NCBI GenBank assembly: GCA_003550665.1
Contig: PUKW01000192.1
Coordinates: 1 to 32,869 of the forward strand
Reading direction: 5' to 3'
Length of the DNA: 32,869 nucleotides
Source: Paracoccaceae bacterium
Lineage (GTDB): Bacteria > Pseudomonadota > Alphaproteobacteria > Rhodobacterales > Rhodobacteraceae
A program made the position numbers and the translations under genes. The notes under the pieces were generated by a model. The model worked only from the letters and a program-made list of their open reading frames with translations. It did no database searches and was not told the DNA's origin. Positions 15,599 to 23,203 of the stretch are shown piece after piece; the stretch's first letter is position 1; every line of letters starts with the position of its first letter.

Positions 15599-16570
15599 GC
15601 GCCCGCGCACCCCGCCCTTGAGGATCGCCGCGCCGAGCTCGGGCAGATCCTCGAGCCGCGCCTCCTGCACCATCGCCTCGAGCTTCGCCATCGGCAGGTC
15701 GCTGCGGATCCGCTCCCAGGCGCGCATGCGGTCCTCAAAGGGGTGCAGCACGCTGTCGATGCCGAGCAGGTTCACCCCCCGCAACAGGAACGGGATCACC
15801 GTGGCGGGCAGATCCGGCCCCCCGGCGAGCCCCACCGCCGCGACCGAGGCGCGGTATTTCATCTGCCCGAGCACCCGTGCGAGCATCGCGCCGCCGACCG
15901 CATCGATGCAGCCCGCCCATGTCTCCGCCTCGAGCGGGCGGCGCACCGTCTCGGCGAGTTCCGCGCGCGGCACGATACGCGTTGCGCCGAGCCCGCGCAG
16001 ATAGTCCTCGGTCTCGGGCCGCCCCGTCACCGCCGCGACCTCGTGGCCGAGCTGCGCCAGCGTCGCCACCGCCACCGAACCGACGCCCCCCGCCGCCCCG
16101 GTCACGAGCACTTCGCCGCCCCCGGGCTCGAGCCCGTGATCCTCGAGTGCCATCACGCCGAGCATCGCGGTAAACCCTGCCGTGCCGACCGCCATCGCCT
16201 GGCGCGTCGTCAGCCCCTCGGGCAGCGGCACGAGCCAGTCCGCCTTGACACGCGCGCGCTCGGCGTAGCCGCCCCAGTGCCGCTCGCCGACATGCCAGCC
16301 GGTCAGGATAACCCTGTCGCCGGGCGCGTAGCGCGCATCGTCGCTGGCCTCGACGGTCCCGGCAAAGTCGATCCCCGGCACATGCGGATAGGCCTTCACG
16401 AGCCCGCCGCCGCCCGGAGACAGGCACAGCCCATCCTTGTAGTTTAGCGTCGAATATTCCACCGCCACGGTCACCTCGCCGCCGGGCAGGTCGGACGGCT
16501 CGAGCTGGCGCAGCGCGGCGGCCGTCTCGCCGCTTTCGGATTTCTCGACGACAAGGGCGCGGAAGGTCAT
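15575..16570 (-). CDS. acuI: Acrylyl-CoA reductase AcuI / YhdH-type NADPH quinone oxidoreductase
   Basis: Zinc-free medium-chain dehydrogenase/reductase of 331 residues, the usual AcuI/YhdH length. AcuI reduces acryloyl-CoA to propionyl-CoA with NADPH, in 3-hydroxypropionate and acrylate metabolism and as protection against acryloyl-CoA. The sequence shows the AcuI-type N-terminal motif (STLNYKDGLCLSPGGG), VPGIDFAGTV, the GWHVGERHWGGYAERARVKA stretch typical of this subgroup, and the nucleotide-binding VTGAAGGVGSVAVATLAQLG. The start ATG at 16570 has a strong AGGAG 7 nt upstream; the open frame upstream of it shows no family similarity. The last codons are part of the 25-bp tandem repeat. It precedes the peptide importer on the same strand after 317 nt, and no dimethylsulfoniopropionate lyase genes are nearby, so the physiological substrate is open. 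Confidence 0.88.
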   Translation of the reverse strand: MTFRALVVEKSESGETAAALRQLEPSDLPGGEVTVAVEYSTLNYKDGLCLSPGGGGLVKAYPHVPGIDFAGTVEASDDARYAPGDRVILTGWHVGERHWGGYAERARVKADWLVPLPEGLTTRQAMAVGTAGFTAMLGVMALEDHGLEPGGGEVLVTGAAGGVGSVAVATLAQLGHEVAAVTGRPETEDYLRGLGATRIVPRAELAETVRRPLEAETWAGCIDAVGGAMLARVLGQMKYRASVAAVGLAGGPDLPATVIPFLLRGVNLLGIDSVLHPFEDRMRAWERIRSDLPMAKLEAMVQEARLEDLPELGAAILKGGVRGRVVVDPRK

Positions 16571-16793
16571 GGCGAATCTCCTGGCTGGATGTGGGCGGCG
16601 ATGAACACGCCGGTGATCTCGCGAAAGGCGCAAGCGGCGGCAGCCCGCATCGCGCCGTCGCCGGTCAGCGTATCCACATCGGCCCGCTGGGCAATCAAAA
16701 ACCCGCGCCGCCACGAAACCGCCCAACCAGCGCGCAGATGCACGCAAATTGATCGCAGACGCGGGCCCGAGGGTGCCGCGCACAAATTCTTCG

Positions 16794-16822
16794 TTTACGC
16801 AACTTGGGCGTTTTTGTATACT
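16794..16822 (+). promoter_or_regulatory. Promoter of the tct operon
   Basis: TTTACG (16794-16799, four of six matches to TTGACA) and TATACT (16817-16822, five of six matches to TATAAT) are separated by exactly 17 bp in a locally AT-rich stretch. They lie about 70 nt upstream of the tctC start, which has a perfect AGGAGG 8 nt before the ATG. The -10 element overlaps the first operator-like site. Confidence 0.65.
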
Positions 16823-16854
16823 CCGATCACTCAAATGCGGCACCTTGTATCCAA
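16814..16854 (+). promoter_or_regulatory. Two TTGTATACAA-like operator sites, 31 bp apart
   Basis: TTGTATACTC (16814-16823) and TTGTATCCAA (16845-16854) are close to the palindrome TTGTATACAA, a form typical of operators for FCD-type GntR repressors. Their starts are 31 bp apart, about three helical turns. The first covers the -10 element and the second lies in the transcribed leader, so binding would repress. The GntR/FCD gene of this cluster (21625-22365) is the obvious candidate to bind. Confidence 0.5.
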
Positions 16855-16893
16855 AAGGCGCACGCAGACCGGACTCAACAGGAGGACGACACC

Positions 16894-17856
16894 ATGAACC
16901 GGACCACCACTCGCCTGCTCGCAACCACCGCGATCGCCGCGGGCGCGTCGCTCGGCCTCGCAGTGTCGGCAGCGGCTGATGATTACCCCGACCGCGCCAT
17001 CGAGATGATCGTGCCCTGGGGCAGCGGCGGCGGCAGCGACGTGCTCATGCGCATCGTCGCCAACCACGTCGAGGAATATGTCGGCCAGCCCATGCCCGTG
17101 ATCAACATGCCCGGCGCATCCGGCACGCAGGGCCTCGAAGATGCCCGCGAGCGCGATGCCGACGGCTATACCGTCGCCCAGATCCATGAGGGTCTTCTGG
17201 TGTCCTACCACACCGGGCTGACGGATGTGCACACCTCCGACTTCGAGCCCATCGCGTCCTTCACCTCGTCGCCGCAGTATCTCGTGGTCAATGCGGATGC
17301 GCCCTATGACAGCTTCGAGGAGTTCGTCGAATACGCCCAGGAGAACCCCGGCGAAATCCGCTTCGGCGTCACGCTCGCGGGGGTGCCGCATCTGCATGCC
17401 GCGATGATGGAGGACGCGGCGGATTTCGAAGTCTCCTATGTCGGCCATGAGGGCACCGGCGAGCGCATCCAGGCGCTGGTGGGCGGCCATATCGACGCCG
17501 CCATCGGCGATATCGCCTCCTCGCTCGAATTCGTCGAGAACGGCGATCTGAAATTCCTCGCCACCGGCGCGAGCGAGCGCCTCGACGCGACGCCCGACGT
17601 GCCCACGCTGCAGGAACTCGGCTACGACCTCGAGCTGACGATCAGCCGCGGGCTCTACGCGCCGGCCGGCACCGACGAGGCGATCCTCGACCACCTCTCC
17701 GACGCCTTCGAGCCGATGGCGGAGGACGAGGAATTCATCGAGGCGATCAACAACGCCGGCGGTGAGATGGTTCTTCGCACGCGAGAGGAATACGCCGAAT
17801 ACATGGACGATCTCGATCAGACAGTCGCCGATCTGGCCGAGCATCTCGAGCAATGA
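16894..17856 (+). CDS. tctC: Tripartite tricarboxylate transporter substrate-binding protein (TctC/Bug family)
   Basis: Periplasmic binding protein of a TTT-type secondary transporter, 320 residues from the ATG at 16894, chosen for the perfect AGGAGG 8 nt upstream. A signal peptide (about 1-28, ending SAAADDYPD) is followed by the family N-terminal motif YPDRAIEMIVPWGSGGGSDV and the NMPGASGTQGL stretch of the Bug fold, whose lobes close on carboxylated ligands. The protein is strongly acidic. Ligands of Bug proteins range from citrate to amino acids and other carboxylates and cannot be assigned by eye. The stop overlaps the tctB start in ATGA. First gene of a plus-strand operon tctC-tctB-tctA-GGT-gntR-tauE. 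Confidence 0.93.
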   Translation: MNRTTTRLLATTAIAAGASLGLAVSAAADDYPDRAIEMIVPWGSGGGSDVLMRIVANHVEEYVGQPMPVINMPGASGTQGLEDARERDADGYTVAQIHEGLLVSYHTGLTDVHTSDFEPIASFTSSPQYLVVNADAPYDSFEEFVEYAQENPGEIRFGVTLAGVPHLHAAMMEDAADFEVSYVGHEGTGERIQALVGGHIDAAIGDIASSLEFVENGDLKFLATGASERLDATPDVPTLQELGYDLELTISRGLYAPAGTDEAILDHLSDAFEPMAEDEEFIEAINNAGGEMVLRTREEYAEYMDDLDQTVADLAEHLEQ

Positions 17857-18428
17857 GCGATCCACGCTCCAACAACGCCTCCGGCCGGCCCGACCGGCCG
17901 GAGGACGACGCCGCCCCGCAGCCCGAGGGCATTTCGGGCGACAGCGGGCTGTTGCAGTTCGCGTTCAACCTCGTGATGCTCGCCGGGTTCGGGTATCTCT
18001 TCTGGGAGGCGATGGCGCTGCCCGAGTCGCGCTGGGAGCCGCTCGGCGCGGGCACCTTCCCGCGCGTGCTGCTCGGCGCGCTGATGCTGCTCAACGTGAT
18101 CATGCTGATCCAGTCGGCCCCGCAGGCGCGCGCCGAGCTCGGCCACGGACCAAGGCAGCTTTTCGGCGTGGCCTGGCGCACGATGCTCGAGTTTCGCACG
18201 GTGTTCACGGTGCTCGGCGCATTCGGTGTGTTCCTGATCCTGATCCGTCCGCTCGGCTTCGTGATCGCGGCGTTTCTCTTCGCCTTTGGCGTTCAGCTGC
18301 TGCTCGGGCCGCGCACGTGGCGCAACCTGGTGATCTCGGCGATCATCGCGGCGGTGGCCACGGTCGGGCTGCAGGTCTTCTTCGCAGAAGCGCTCAACGT
18401 CTTTCTGCCGCGCGGGCCGTTTTCCTGA
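17853..18428 (+). CDS. tctB: TTT transporter small membrane subunit TctB
   Basis: 191 residues. A charged N-terminal tail of about 35 residues (rich in D, P and E) precedes four hydrophobic segments typical of TctB: about 35-55 (FAFNLVMLAGFGYLFWEAM), 70-90 (FPRVLLGALMLLNVIMLIQ), 115-145 (FTVLGAFGVFLILIRPLGFVIAAFLFAFG) and 155-175. TctB is the poorly conserved small subunit needed for transport together with TctA. The start codon overlaps the tctC stop by ATGA, which fixes the start and implies translational coupling. The call rests on topology, size and position between tctC and tctA, since TctB proteins have few invariant residues. Confidence 0.88.
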   Translation: MSDPRSNNASGRPDRPEDDAAPQPEGISGDSGLLQFAFNLVMLAGFGYLFWEAMALPESRWEPLGAGTFPRVLLGALMLLNVIMLIQSAPQARAELGHGPRQLFGVAWRTMLEFRTVFTVLGAFGVFLILIRPLGFVIAAFLFAFGVQLLLGPRTWRNLVISAIIAAVATVGLQVFFAEALNVFLPRGPFS

Positions 18429-18465
18429 GCCGCGCGCCGTAACGCAATGACGAGGTGACATCGCG

Positions 18466-19968
18466 ATGCTCGACGGATTCGCCGGCGGTTTCATCGAAAT
18501 CCTTCAGATCGCCACGCTCATGACGATGTTCGTGGGCGTGATCGCGGGGATCGTGGCCTCGGCCATCCCAGGCTTCACGATAACCATGGCGATCGTGCTG
18601 ACCCTGCCGCTGACCTTCTACATGCCGCCCATCCAGGGCATCGCGACGATGCTCGGCGTCTATGTGGGCGGGCTGACCGGCGGCATGATCAGTGCCGCCC
18701 TGCTCGGCATCCCGGGCACGCCTTCGGCGGTGGCGACGACCTTCGATGCCTACCCGATGGCGCGCAAGGGCGATCCGGGGCGCGCGCTCGGCATCGGCAT
18801 CTTCGCCTCCTTCTTCGGCACGCTGGTCTCGATCATCGTGCTCGTGCTCGCCGCCCCGCCGCTCGCCATCGTCGCGATCCAGCTGGGCCCGTGGGAATAC
18901 TTCTCGCTCATCGTCTTCGCGATGACGGTGATCGCGAGCCTCGTGGGCCGCTCGCTCGTGCGCGGGCTCATCGCCGGGCTCATCGGCATCTTCCTCGCCA
19001 CGATCGGGCCCGACCCGATGATGAACAGCCCGCGTTTCACGTTCGATCTGGCAATGCTGTCCTCGGGCCTGCCGTTTCTCGCGGTGCTGATCGGGGTCTA
19101 TGCCGTCAGCCAGCTGCTCGGAGAGGTCGAGCAGATGCGCAGCGGCAGCAGCAAGGGCGAGGCGCTGATCGAGGAGCGCATCGTGTTCAGGCCGCTCTCC
19201 TACCTGATGGACACCATCCGCCGGCCGATCAACCTGATCCGCTCTTCTCTGGTCGGGGTGTTCATCGGCGCGGTGCCCGGGGCAGGCGGCTCGATCGCGA
19301 ACCTGCTCGCCTACGACCAGGCGCGGCGGGCCTCGAAGGACCCTGACAGCTTCGGCACCGGCGTGCCGGAGGGGGTCGTGGCCTCGGAATCGGGCAACTC
19401 CTCGACGGCGGGCGGCGGGCTCATCCCGATGATCGCGCTCGGCATTCCGGGCAGCGCGGTGGATGCGGTGCTGATGGCGTCACTGATGGTGCACGGCATC
19501 GCGGTGGGGCCACGGCTGATGGTGGACAACCCAGAGATCGTCTACTCGATCTTCGTGGGGCTGTTCATCGGCGCCCTCATGATGCTGCTCATCGCGCTGA
19601 GCTCGATGCGGTATTTCCTCATGGTCACGCGGATCCCCAAGCATATCATCGTGCCCATCGTGCTCGTCTTCTGCGCGGTCGGGGTGTTCGCGCTCAACAA
19701 CCGCGTCACCGACATCTATCTGCTTTTCTTCGTGGGTGCTCTCGGATACGTGATGAAGAAGATGGACTACCCGCTCGCGCCACTGGTGCTCGGTGTCATC
19801 CTCGGGCCGATCGCGGAGACCAATCTGCGCCGCGCCCTGTCGACGAGCGAGGATCTCACGCTGTTCATCACCCGCCCGGTTTCGGCGGTGCTTCTGGGCC
19901 TTGCGGTGATCTCGCTCGTGGTGTTCCTGCGCCACCGGATGCGCCCACGTGCGAGTGCCGATTCCTGA
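18466..19968 (+). CDS. tctA: TTT transporter large membrane subunit TctA
   Basis: 500-residue polytopic protein with about 11-12 membrane segments, normal TctA length. Both halves carry the family's Gly/Pro-rich re-entrant motifs: GGLTGGMISAALLGIPGTPS with ATTFDAYPMARKGDPGRALG in the first, and GAVPGAGGSIANLLAYDQAR followed by FGTGVPEGVVASESGNS and IALGIPGSAVDAVL in the second. These form the ion and substrate pathway of this secondary transporter, driven by proton or sodium gradient. A GAGGTGA-type site lies before the start at 18466, 37 nt after tctB. With TctB and TctC it forms a complete tripartite importer. Confidence 0.95.
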   Translation: MLDGFAGGFIEILQIATLMTMFVGVIAGIVASAIPGFTITMAIVLTLPLTFYMPPIQGIATMLGVYVGGLTGGMISAALLGIPGTPSAVATTFDAYPMARKGDPGRALGIGIFASFFGTLVSIIVLVLAAPPLAIVAIQLGPWEYFSLIVFAMTVIASLVGRSLVRGLIAGLIGIFLATIGPDPMMNSPRFTFDLAMLSSGLPFLAVLIGVYAVSQLLGEVEQMRSGSSKGEALIEERIVFRPLSYLMDTIRRPINLIRSSLVGVFIGAVPGAGGSIANLLAYDQARRASKDPDSFGTGVPEGVVASESGNSSTAGGGLIPMIALGIPGSAVDAVLMASLMVHGIAVGPRLMVDNPEIVYSIFVGLFIGALMMLLIALSSMRYFLMVTRIPKHIIVPIVLVFCAVGVFALNNRVTDIYLLFFVGALGYVMKKMDYPLAPLVLGVILGPIAETNLRRALSTSEDLTLFITRPVSAVLLGLAVISLVVFLRHRMRPRASADS

Positions 19969-19998
19969 CAACGCAACTTTCTCGAGGATACCGCCGGT

Positions 19999-21591
19999 AT
20001 GGATTTCGACTTCGCCACCCCCTACCCGTCCCAGCGCAGCCCCGTCATGGGCCGCAACATGGTCGCCACCTCGCAGCCGCTCGCCGCGCAGGCGGGGATG
20101 CGCATGCTCGACCGGGGCGGCAACGCCGTCGACGCCGCGCTCGCCGCGGCGATCGCGATGCCCGTGCTCGAGCCGACCGGCAACGGCCTGGGCAGCGACG
20201 CCTTCGCGATCGTGCATGACGGCACGGAGCTGCACGGGCTCAACGCTTCGGGCCGCGCGCCGGCGGGCTGGACGCCGGAGCGTTTCGCCGGCCGGGACGC
20301 GATGCCCGAACGCGGCTGGGAGACGGTGACGACGCCGGGCGCGGTGTCGGCCTGGCTCGCGCTGTCGGAACGGTTCGGCGCCCTGCCCTTCGAGGCGCTT
20401 TTCGAGCCGGCCATCGACTATGCCGAGCGCGGCTACGCGGTCTCGCCGATCATCGCCAGCGCCTGGGCCGCCGGGGCCGAGGTGCTCTGCGCGCAGCCGG
20501 GCTTCGCCGAAACCTTCATGCCCGAGGGCCGCGCGCCGCGCGCGGGCGAGATCTTTCGCGCCCCGGCCATGGCGCGCACCCTGCACCGCATCGCCGAGAC
20601 CCGCACCGAGGCCTTCTATCGCGGCGAGATCGCCGAGGCGATCGCGGCGTTCGCCCGCAAGCACGATGCCGCGCTCAGCGAGGAGGATCTCGCCGCCCAC
20701 CGCGCCGACTGGTGCGGCACCATCCAGCGCCGCTACGGCGACATCGACGCGCACGAGATCCCGCCCAACGGCCAGGGCATCGCCGCGCTGATCGCGCTCG
20801 GCATCCTCGAGAACACCGAAATCGCCGATCTCGGCCCCGACAGCGTCGCGGGGCTGCACCTGCAGATCGAGGCGATGAAGCTCGCCCTCGCCGACACCTA
20901 CGCCCATGTCGGCGACCCCGAGGCGATGGTCGTCGATCCCGCCGCCCTCCTGGATGACGGCTATCTGCGCGACCGCGCCAAGCTCATCGACCGCGACCGC
21001 GCCGGCGATCCGCAGCACGGCCTGCCGGGACCGTCTGGGACGATCTACATCACGGCCGCGGATGCCGAGGGGCGGATGATTTCCTTTATCCAGTCTAACT
21101 ACGCCGGTTTCGGCTCCGGCGTGGTAGTCCCCGAGGTCGGCGTGAGCCTGCAGAACCGTGGCGCGGACTTCAGCCTCGACCCGGCGAGCCCGAATGTCGT
21201 CGGCCCGCGCAAGCGTCCCTTCCACACCATCATCCCCGGCTTCATCACCAGGGGCGGCGCCCCGCTGACGAGCTACGGCGTGATGGGCGGGCCGATCCAG
21301 GCGCAGGGTCATGTGCAGATGATCCTTCGCATGATGAACTTCGCCCAGACCCCGCAGGCGGCGAGCGATGCGCCCCGCTGGCGGGTGCTCAGCGGCCGGC
21401 GCGTCGCAATGGAGGCGGCCTTTCCCGCCGGGACGTTCGAGGGGCTCGCGGCGCTCGGCCACGAGATCGCCCGCGGCCAGCTCGAGGCCGATTTCAGCTT
21501 CGGCGGCGCCCAGCTCATCCACCGGATGGAAAACGGCGTCTATATCGGCGGCTCGGACCATCGCAAGGACGGCCACGCCGTCGCGTTCTGA
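19999..21591 (+). CDS. Gamma-glutamyltransferase family hydrolase, cytosolic (YwrD-like)
   Basis: Ntn-hydrolase of the gamma-glutamyltranspeptidase family, 530 residues. The N terminus (MDFDFATPYPSQRSPVMGRN) has no signal peptide, unlike classical periplasmic GGT, so the enzyme should act in the cytoplasm. Family features: GGNAVDAALAAAIAMPVLEP near 37-56, SGRAPAGWTPE, VTTPGAVSAWLALSERFG, the autocleavage point before Thr348 in PSGTIYITAADAEG, then SFIQSNYAGFGSGVVVPEVG, NRGADFSLDP, and the C-terminal GGPIQAQGHVQMILRMMNF. Self-cleavage at Thr348 would give chains of about 347 and 183 residues. Its position after tctCBA suggests that it cleaves the imported compound, perhaps a gamma-glutamyl or other acyl amide. 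Whether it acts on glutathione is not decidable. It starts 31 nt after tctA. Confidence 0.9.
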   Translation: MDFDFATPYPSQRSPVMGRNMVATSQPLAAQAGMRMLDRGGNAVDAALAAAIAMPVLEPTGNGLGSDAFAIVHDGTELHGLNASGRAPAGWTPERFAGRDAMPERGWETVTTPGAVSAWLALSERFGALPFEALFEPAIDYAERGYAVSPIIASAWAAGAEVLCAQPGFAETFMPEGRAPRAGEIFRAPAMARTLHRIAETRTEAFYRGEIAEAIAAFARKHDAALSEEDLAAHRADWCGTIQRRYGDIDAHEIPPNGQGIAALIALGILENTEIADLGPDSVAGLHLQIEAMKLALADTYAHVGDPEAMVVDPAALLDDGYLRDRAKLIDRDRAGDPQHGLPGPSGTIYITAADAEGRMISFIQSNYAGFGSGVVVPEVGVSLQNRGADFSLDPASPNVVGPRKRPFHTIIPGFITRGGAPLTSYGVMGGPIQAQGHVQMILRMMNFAQTPQAASDAPRWRVLSGRRVAMEAAFPAGTFEGLAALGHEIARGQLEADFSFGGAQLIHRMENGVYIGGSDHRKDGHAVAF

Positions 21592-21624
21592 GACGCCGCG
21601 CACAGCCCTGCCGGAGGTCGCGCC

Positions 21625-22365
21625 GTGAGCCGTGGGTCGGACAAGAAACCTTTGAGCAGCGTCATCGCCGCGCGCCTCGAGGCCGAGATCATCGACGGGA
21701 CGCTCGAAGCGGGCAGTCGGCTCGACGAGAACGTGCTCGCCGGGCGCTTCGAGGTGTCGCGCACGCCGGTGCGCGAGGCGCTGCAACTGCTCACGGCCCG
21801 GTCCCTCGTCGAGCGGGTGCCCTATCGCGGGGTGATCGTCTCGGAGATCTCGCGCGACGAGATCGAGCAGCTTTTCGAGGCGATGGGCGAGCTCGAGGCG
21901 CTGTGTGGCGGCTGCGCCGCGCTGCGCATGTCGATGCGCGACCGCGCCGAGCTGCTCGCCCTGCACCGGCAGATGGAGACGCTCTGCGAACAGGGCGACA
22001 GGGCGGCGTATGACGAAGCCAACGCCGCCTTTCACTGCCGGATCTATGACGGGGCGGGCAATCAGTATCTCGCCGAGGCCGCCGAGGCGCTGCGGGTCAA
22101 GCTGTCGCCGTTCCGGCGCGCCCAGCTCGCCGACAGCGCCCGCATGCACCGCTCGAGCCGCGAACACGCCGCGATCGTCGCCGCGATCTGCGAGCGCGAC
22201 CCCGACGCCACCACCCGCGCGCTGCGCCGCCACCTCGTGAGCGCGGCGATGGAAATACTGACGAAATGGGCGCTGTCACCGGCGGGCGAGGCGCCCGCAA
22301 ACGAAACCGCCGCGGACGGGATGCCGGAACAGGACGGCACCGCGCCGCGGCGCCAGGGAAATTGA
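21625..22365 (+). CDS. GntR family transcriptional regulator, FCD type
   Basis: 246 residues from a GTG start with GGAGG upstream. The winged helix at about 8-75 (IAARLEAEIIDGTLEAGSRL, then FEVSRTPVREALQLLTARSL and VPYRGVIVSEI) is a textbook GntR DNA-binding domain. The rest is an FCD ligand-binding domain, with the metal-binding histidines visible in AAFHCRIYDGAGN, REHAAIVAAI and RRHLVSAAM. FCD regulators usually sense a carboxylate and repress the neighbouring catabolic operon. The two TTGTATACAA-like sites at the tctC promoter are its likely targets. The C-terminal 25 residues are polar and non-conserved. The gene ends 6 nt before the exporter gene. Confidence 0.93.
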   Translation: MSRGSDKKPLSSVIAARLEAEIIDGTLEAGSRLDENVLAGRFEVSRTPVREALQLLTARSLVERVPYRGVIVSEISRDEIEQLFEAMGELEALCGGCAALRMSMRDRAELLALHRQMETLCEQGDRAAYDEANAAFHCRIYDGAGNQYLAEAAEALRVKLSPFRRAQLADSARMHRSSREHAAIVAAICERDPDATTRALRRHLVSAAMEILTKWALSPAGEAPANETAADGMPEQDGTAPRRQGN

Positions 22366-22371
22366 GGGACA

Positions 22372-23199
22372 ATGGAATTCTTTTCGGTCGAGTTCGCGGT
22401 CTTCGCCGGTATCCTGCTCGCCGCCGGGGCGCTGACAGGGGTCCTGGCCGGTCTCTTCGGCGTTGGCGGCGGCGCGTTGATGGTGCCTGTCCTGTTCGAG
22501 GTGTTCGGCTTTCTGGGCATCGAGGACGCGGTGCGGATGCCGCTCGCGGTAGGCACCTCGCTCGCGATCATCATTCCCACCTCGATCCGCTCCTATCTCG
22601 GCCATCGCGCGCGCGGGGCCGTCGACGATGCGCTGCTGCGCGCCTGGGCGGTGCCGATCGTGCTGGGGGTGGCGGCGGGGGCGGCGCTGGCGCGCTACGC
22701 GCCGCCCGAGGTGTTTCAGGGCGTCTTCGTCCTCGTGGCCGGGTTCAACGCCGTCAAGCTGCTCACCGGCACCAGCGCGATGAACATCGCCGAGGACCTG
22801 CCGCGCGGGGCGGGGCTGCGCGCCTATGGCGGGCTGATCGGGTTTCTCTCGTCGCTGATGGGCATCGGCGGCGGCCAGATCGCCAACATCATCATGACGC
22901 TGCATGGCCGCTCGATCCTTCAGGCGGTCGCGACCTCGGCCGGGATCGGGGTGCTGATCTCGATCCCCGGCGCGATCGGGTATGTGCTCGCCGGGCTCGG
23001 GCGCGCGGGGCTTCCGCCGGACGCGATCGGGTATGTCTCGACGCTGGGTGCGGTGCTCTTCATCCCGACCACCGTGCTGACGGCCAATCTCGGCGTGCGC
23101 CTTGCGCATCACCTCAGCCGCCGCACGCTGGAAATCGCCTTTGGGGTCTTTCTCGCGCTGGTGACGCTGCGCTTTCTCTACGCGATCTTCCTCGGCTGA
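22372..23199 (+). CDS. TauE/SafE (TSUP) family anion exporter
   Basis: 275-residue inner-membrane protein with about eight hydrophobic segments and the two half-repeats of the TSUP family: GVLAGLFGVGGGALMVPVLF in the first half and IGFLSSLMGIGGGQIANIIM in the second. TSUP proteins export sulfite, sulfoacetate or other small organic anions; some members import. It starts 6 nt after gntR, so it belongs to the same operon and probably removes an anionic product of the pathway. The gene converges on phoB with only 4 nt between the two stop codons, which together form a 12-bp palindrome. Confidence 0.9.
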   Translation: MEFFSVEFAVFAGILLAAGALTGVLAGLFGVGGGALMVPVLFEVFGFLGIEDAVRMPLAVGTSLAIIIPTSIRSYLGHRARGAVDDALLRAWAVPIVLGVAAGAALARYAPPEVFQGVFVLVAGFNAVKLLTGTSAMNIAEDLPRGAGLRAYGGLIGFLSSLMGIGGGQIANIIMTLHGRSILQAVATSAGIGVLISIPGAIGYVLAGLGRAGLPPDAIGYVSTLGAVLFIPTTVLTANLGVRLAHHLSRRTLEIAFGVFLALVTLRFLYAIFLG

Positions 23200-23203
23200 C
23201 GCG

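Larger units (their letters stand above)
16571..16893. other. Divergent control region between acuI and tctC
   Basis: 323 nt separating two divergent transcription units. The right third is clearly less GC-rich and holds the tctC promoter and two operator-like sites. In the left part a minus-strand frame (16567-16785) ends in a TGA that overlaps the acuI ATG as ATGA. It has no recognisable domain and no good binding site, so I do not call it a gene. Confidence 0.5.

Noticed and set aside
15575-16570. A dimethylsulfoniopropionate degradation locus, suggested by acuI
   Set aside because: No lyase, demethylase or acuK-type gene is nearby; acuI-type reductases also serve general acryloyl-CoA removal.
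19480-22233. Minus-strand 917-codon open frame opposite tctA, GGT and gntR
   Set aside because: Spans three real genes on the other strand, and its composition is typical of antisense frames in GC-rich DNA.
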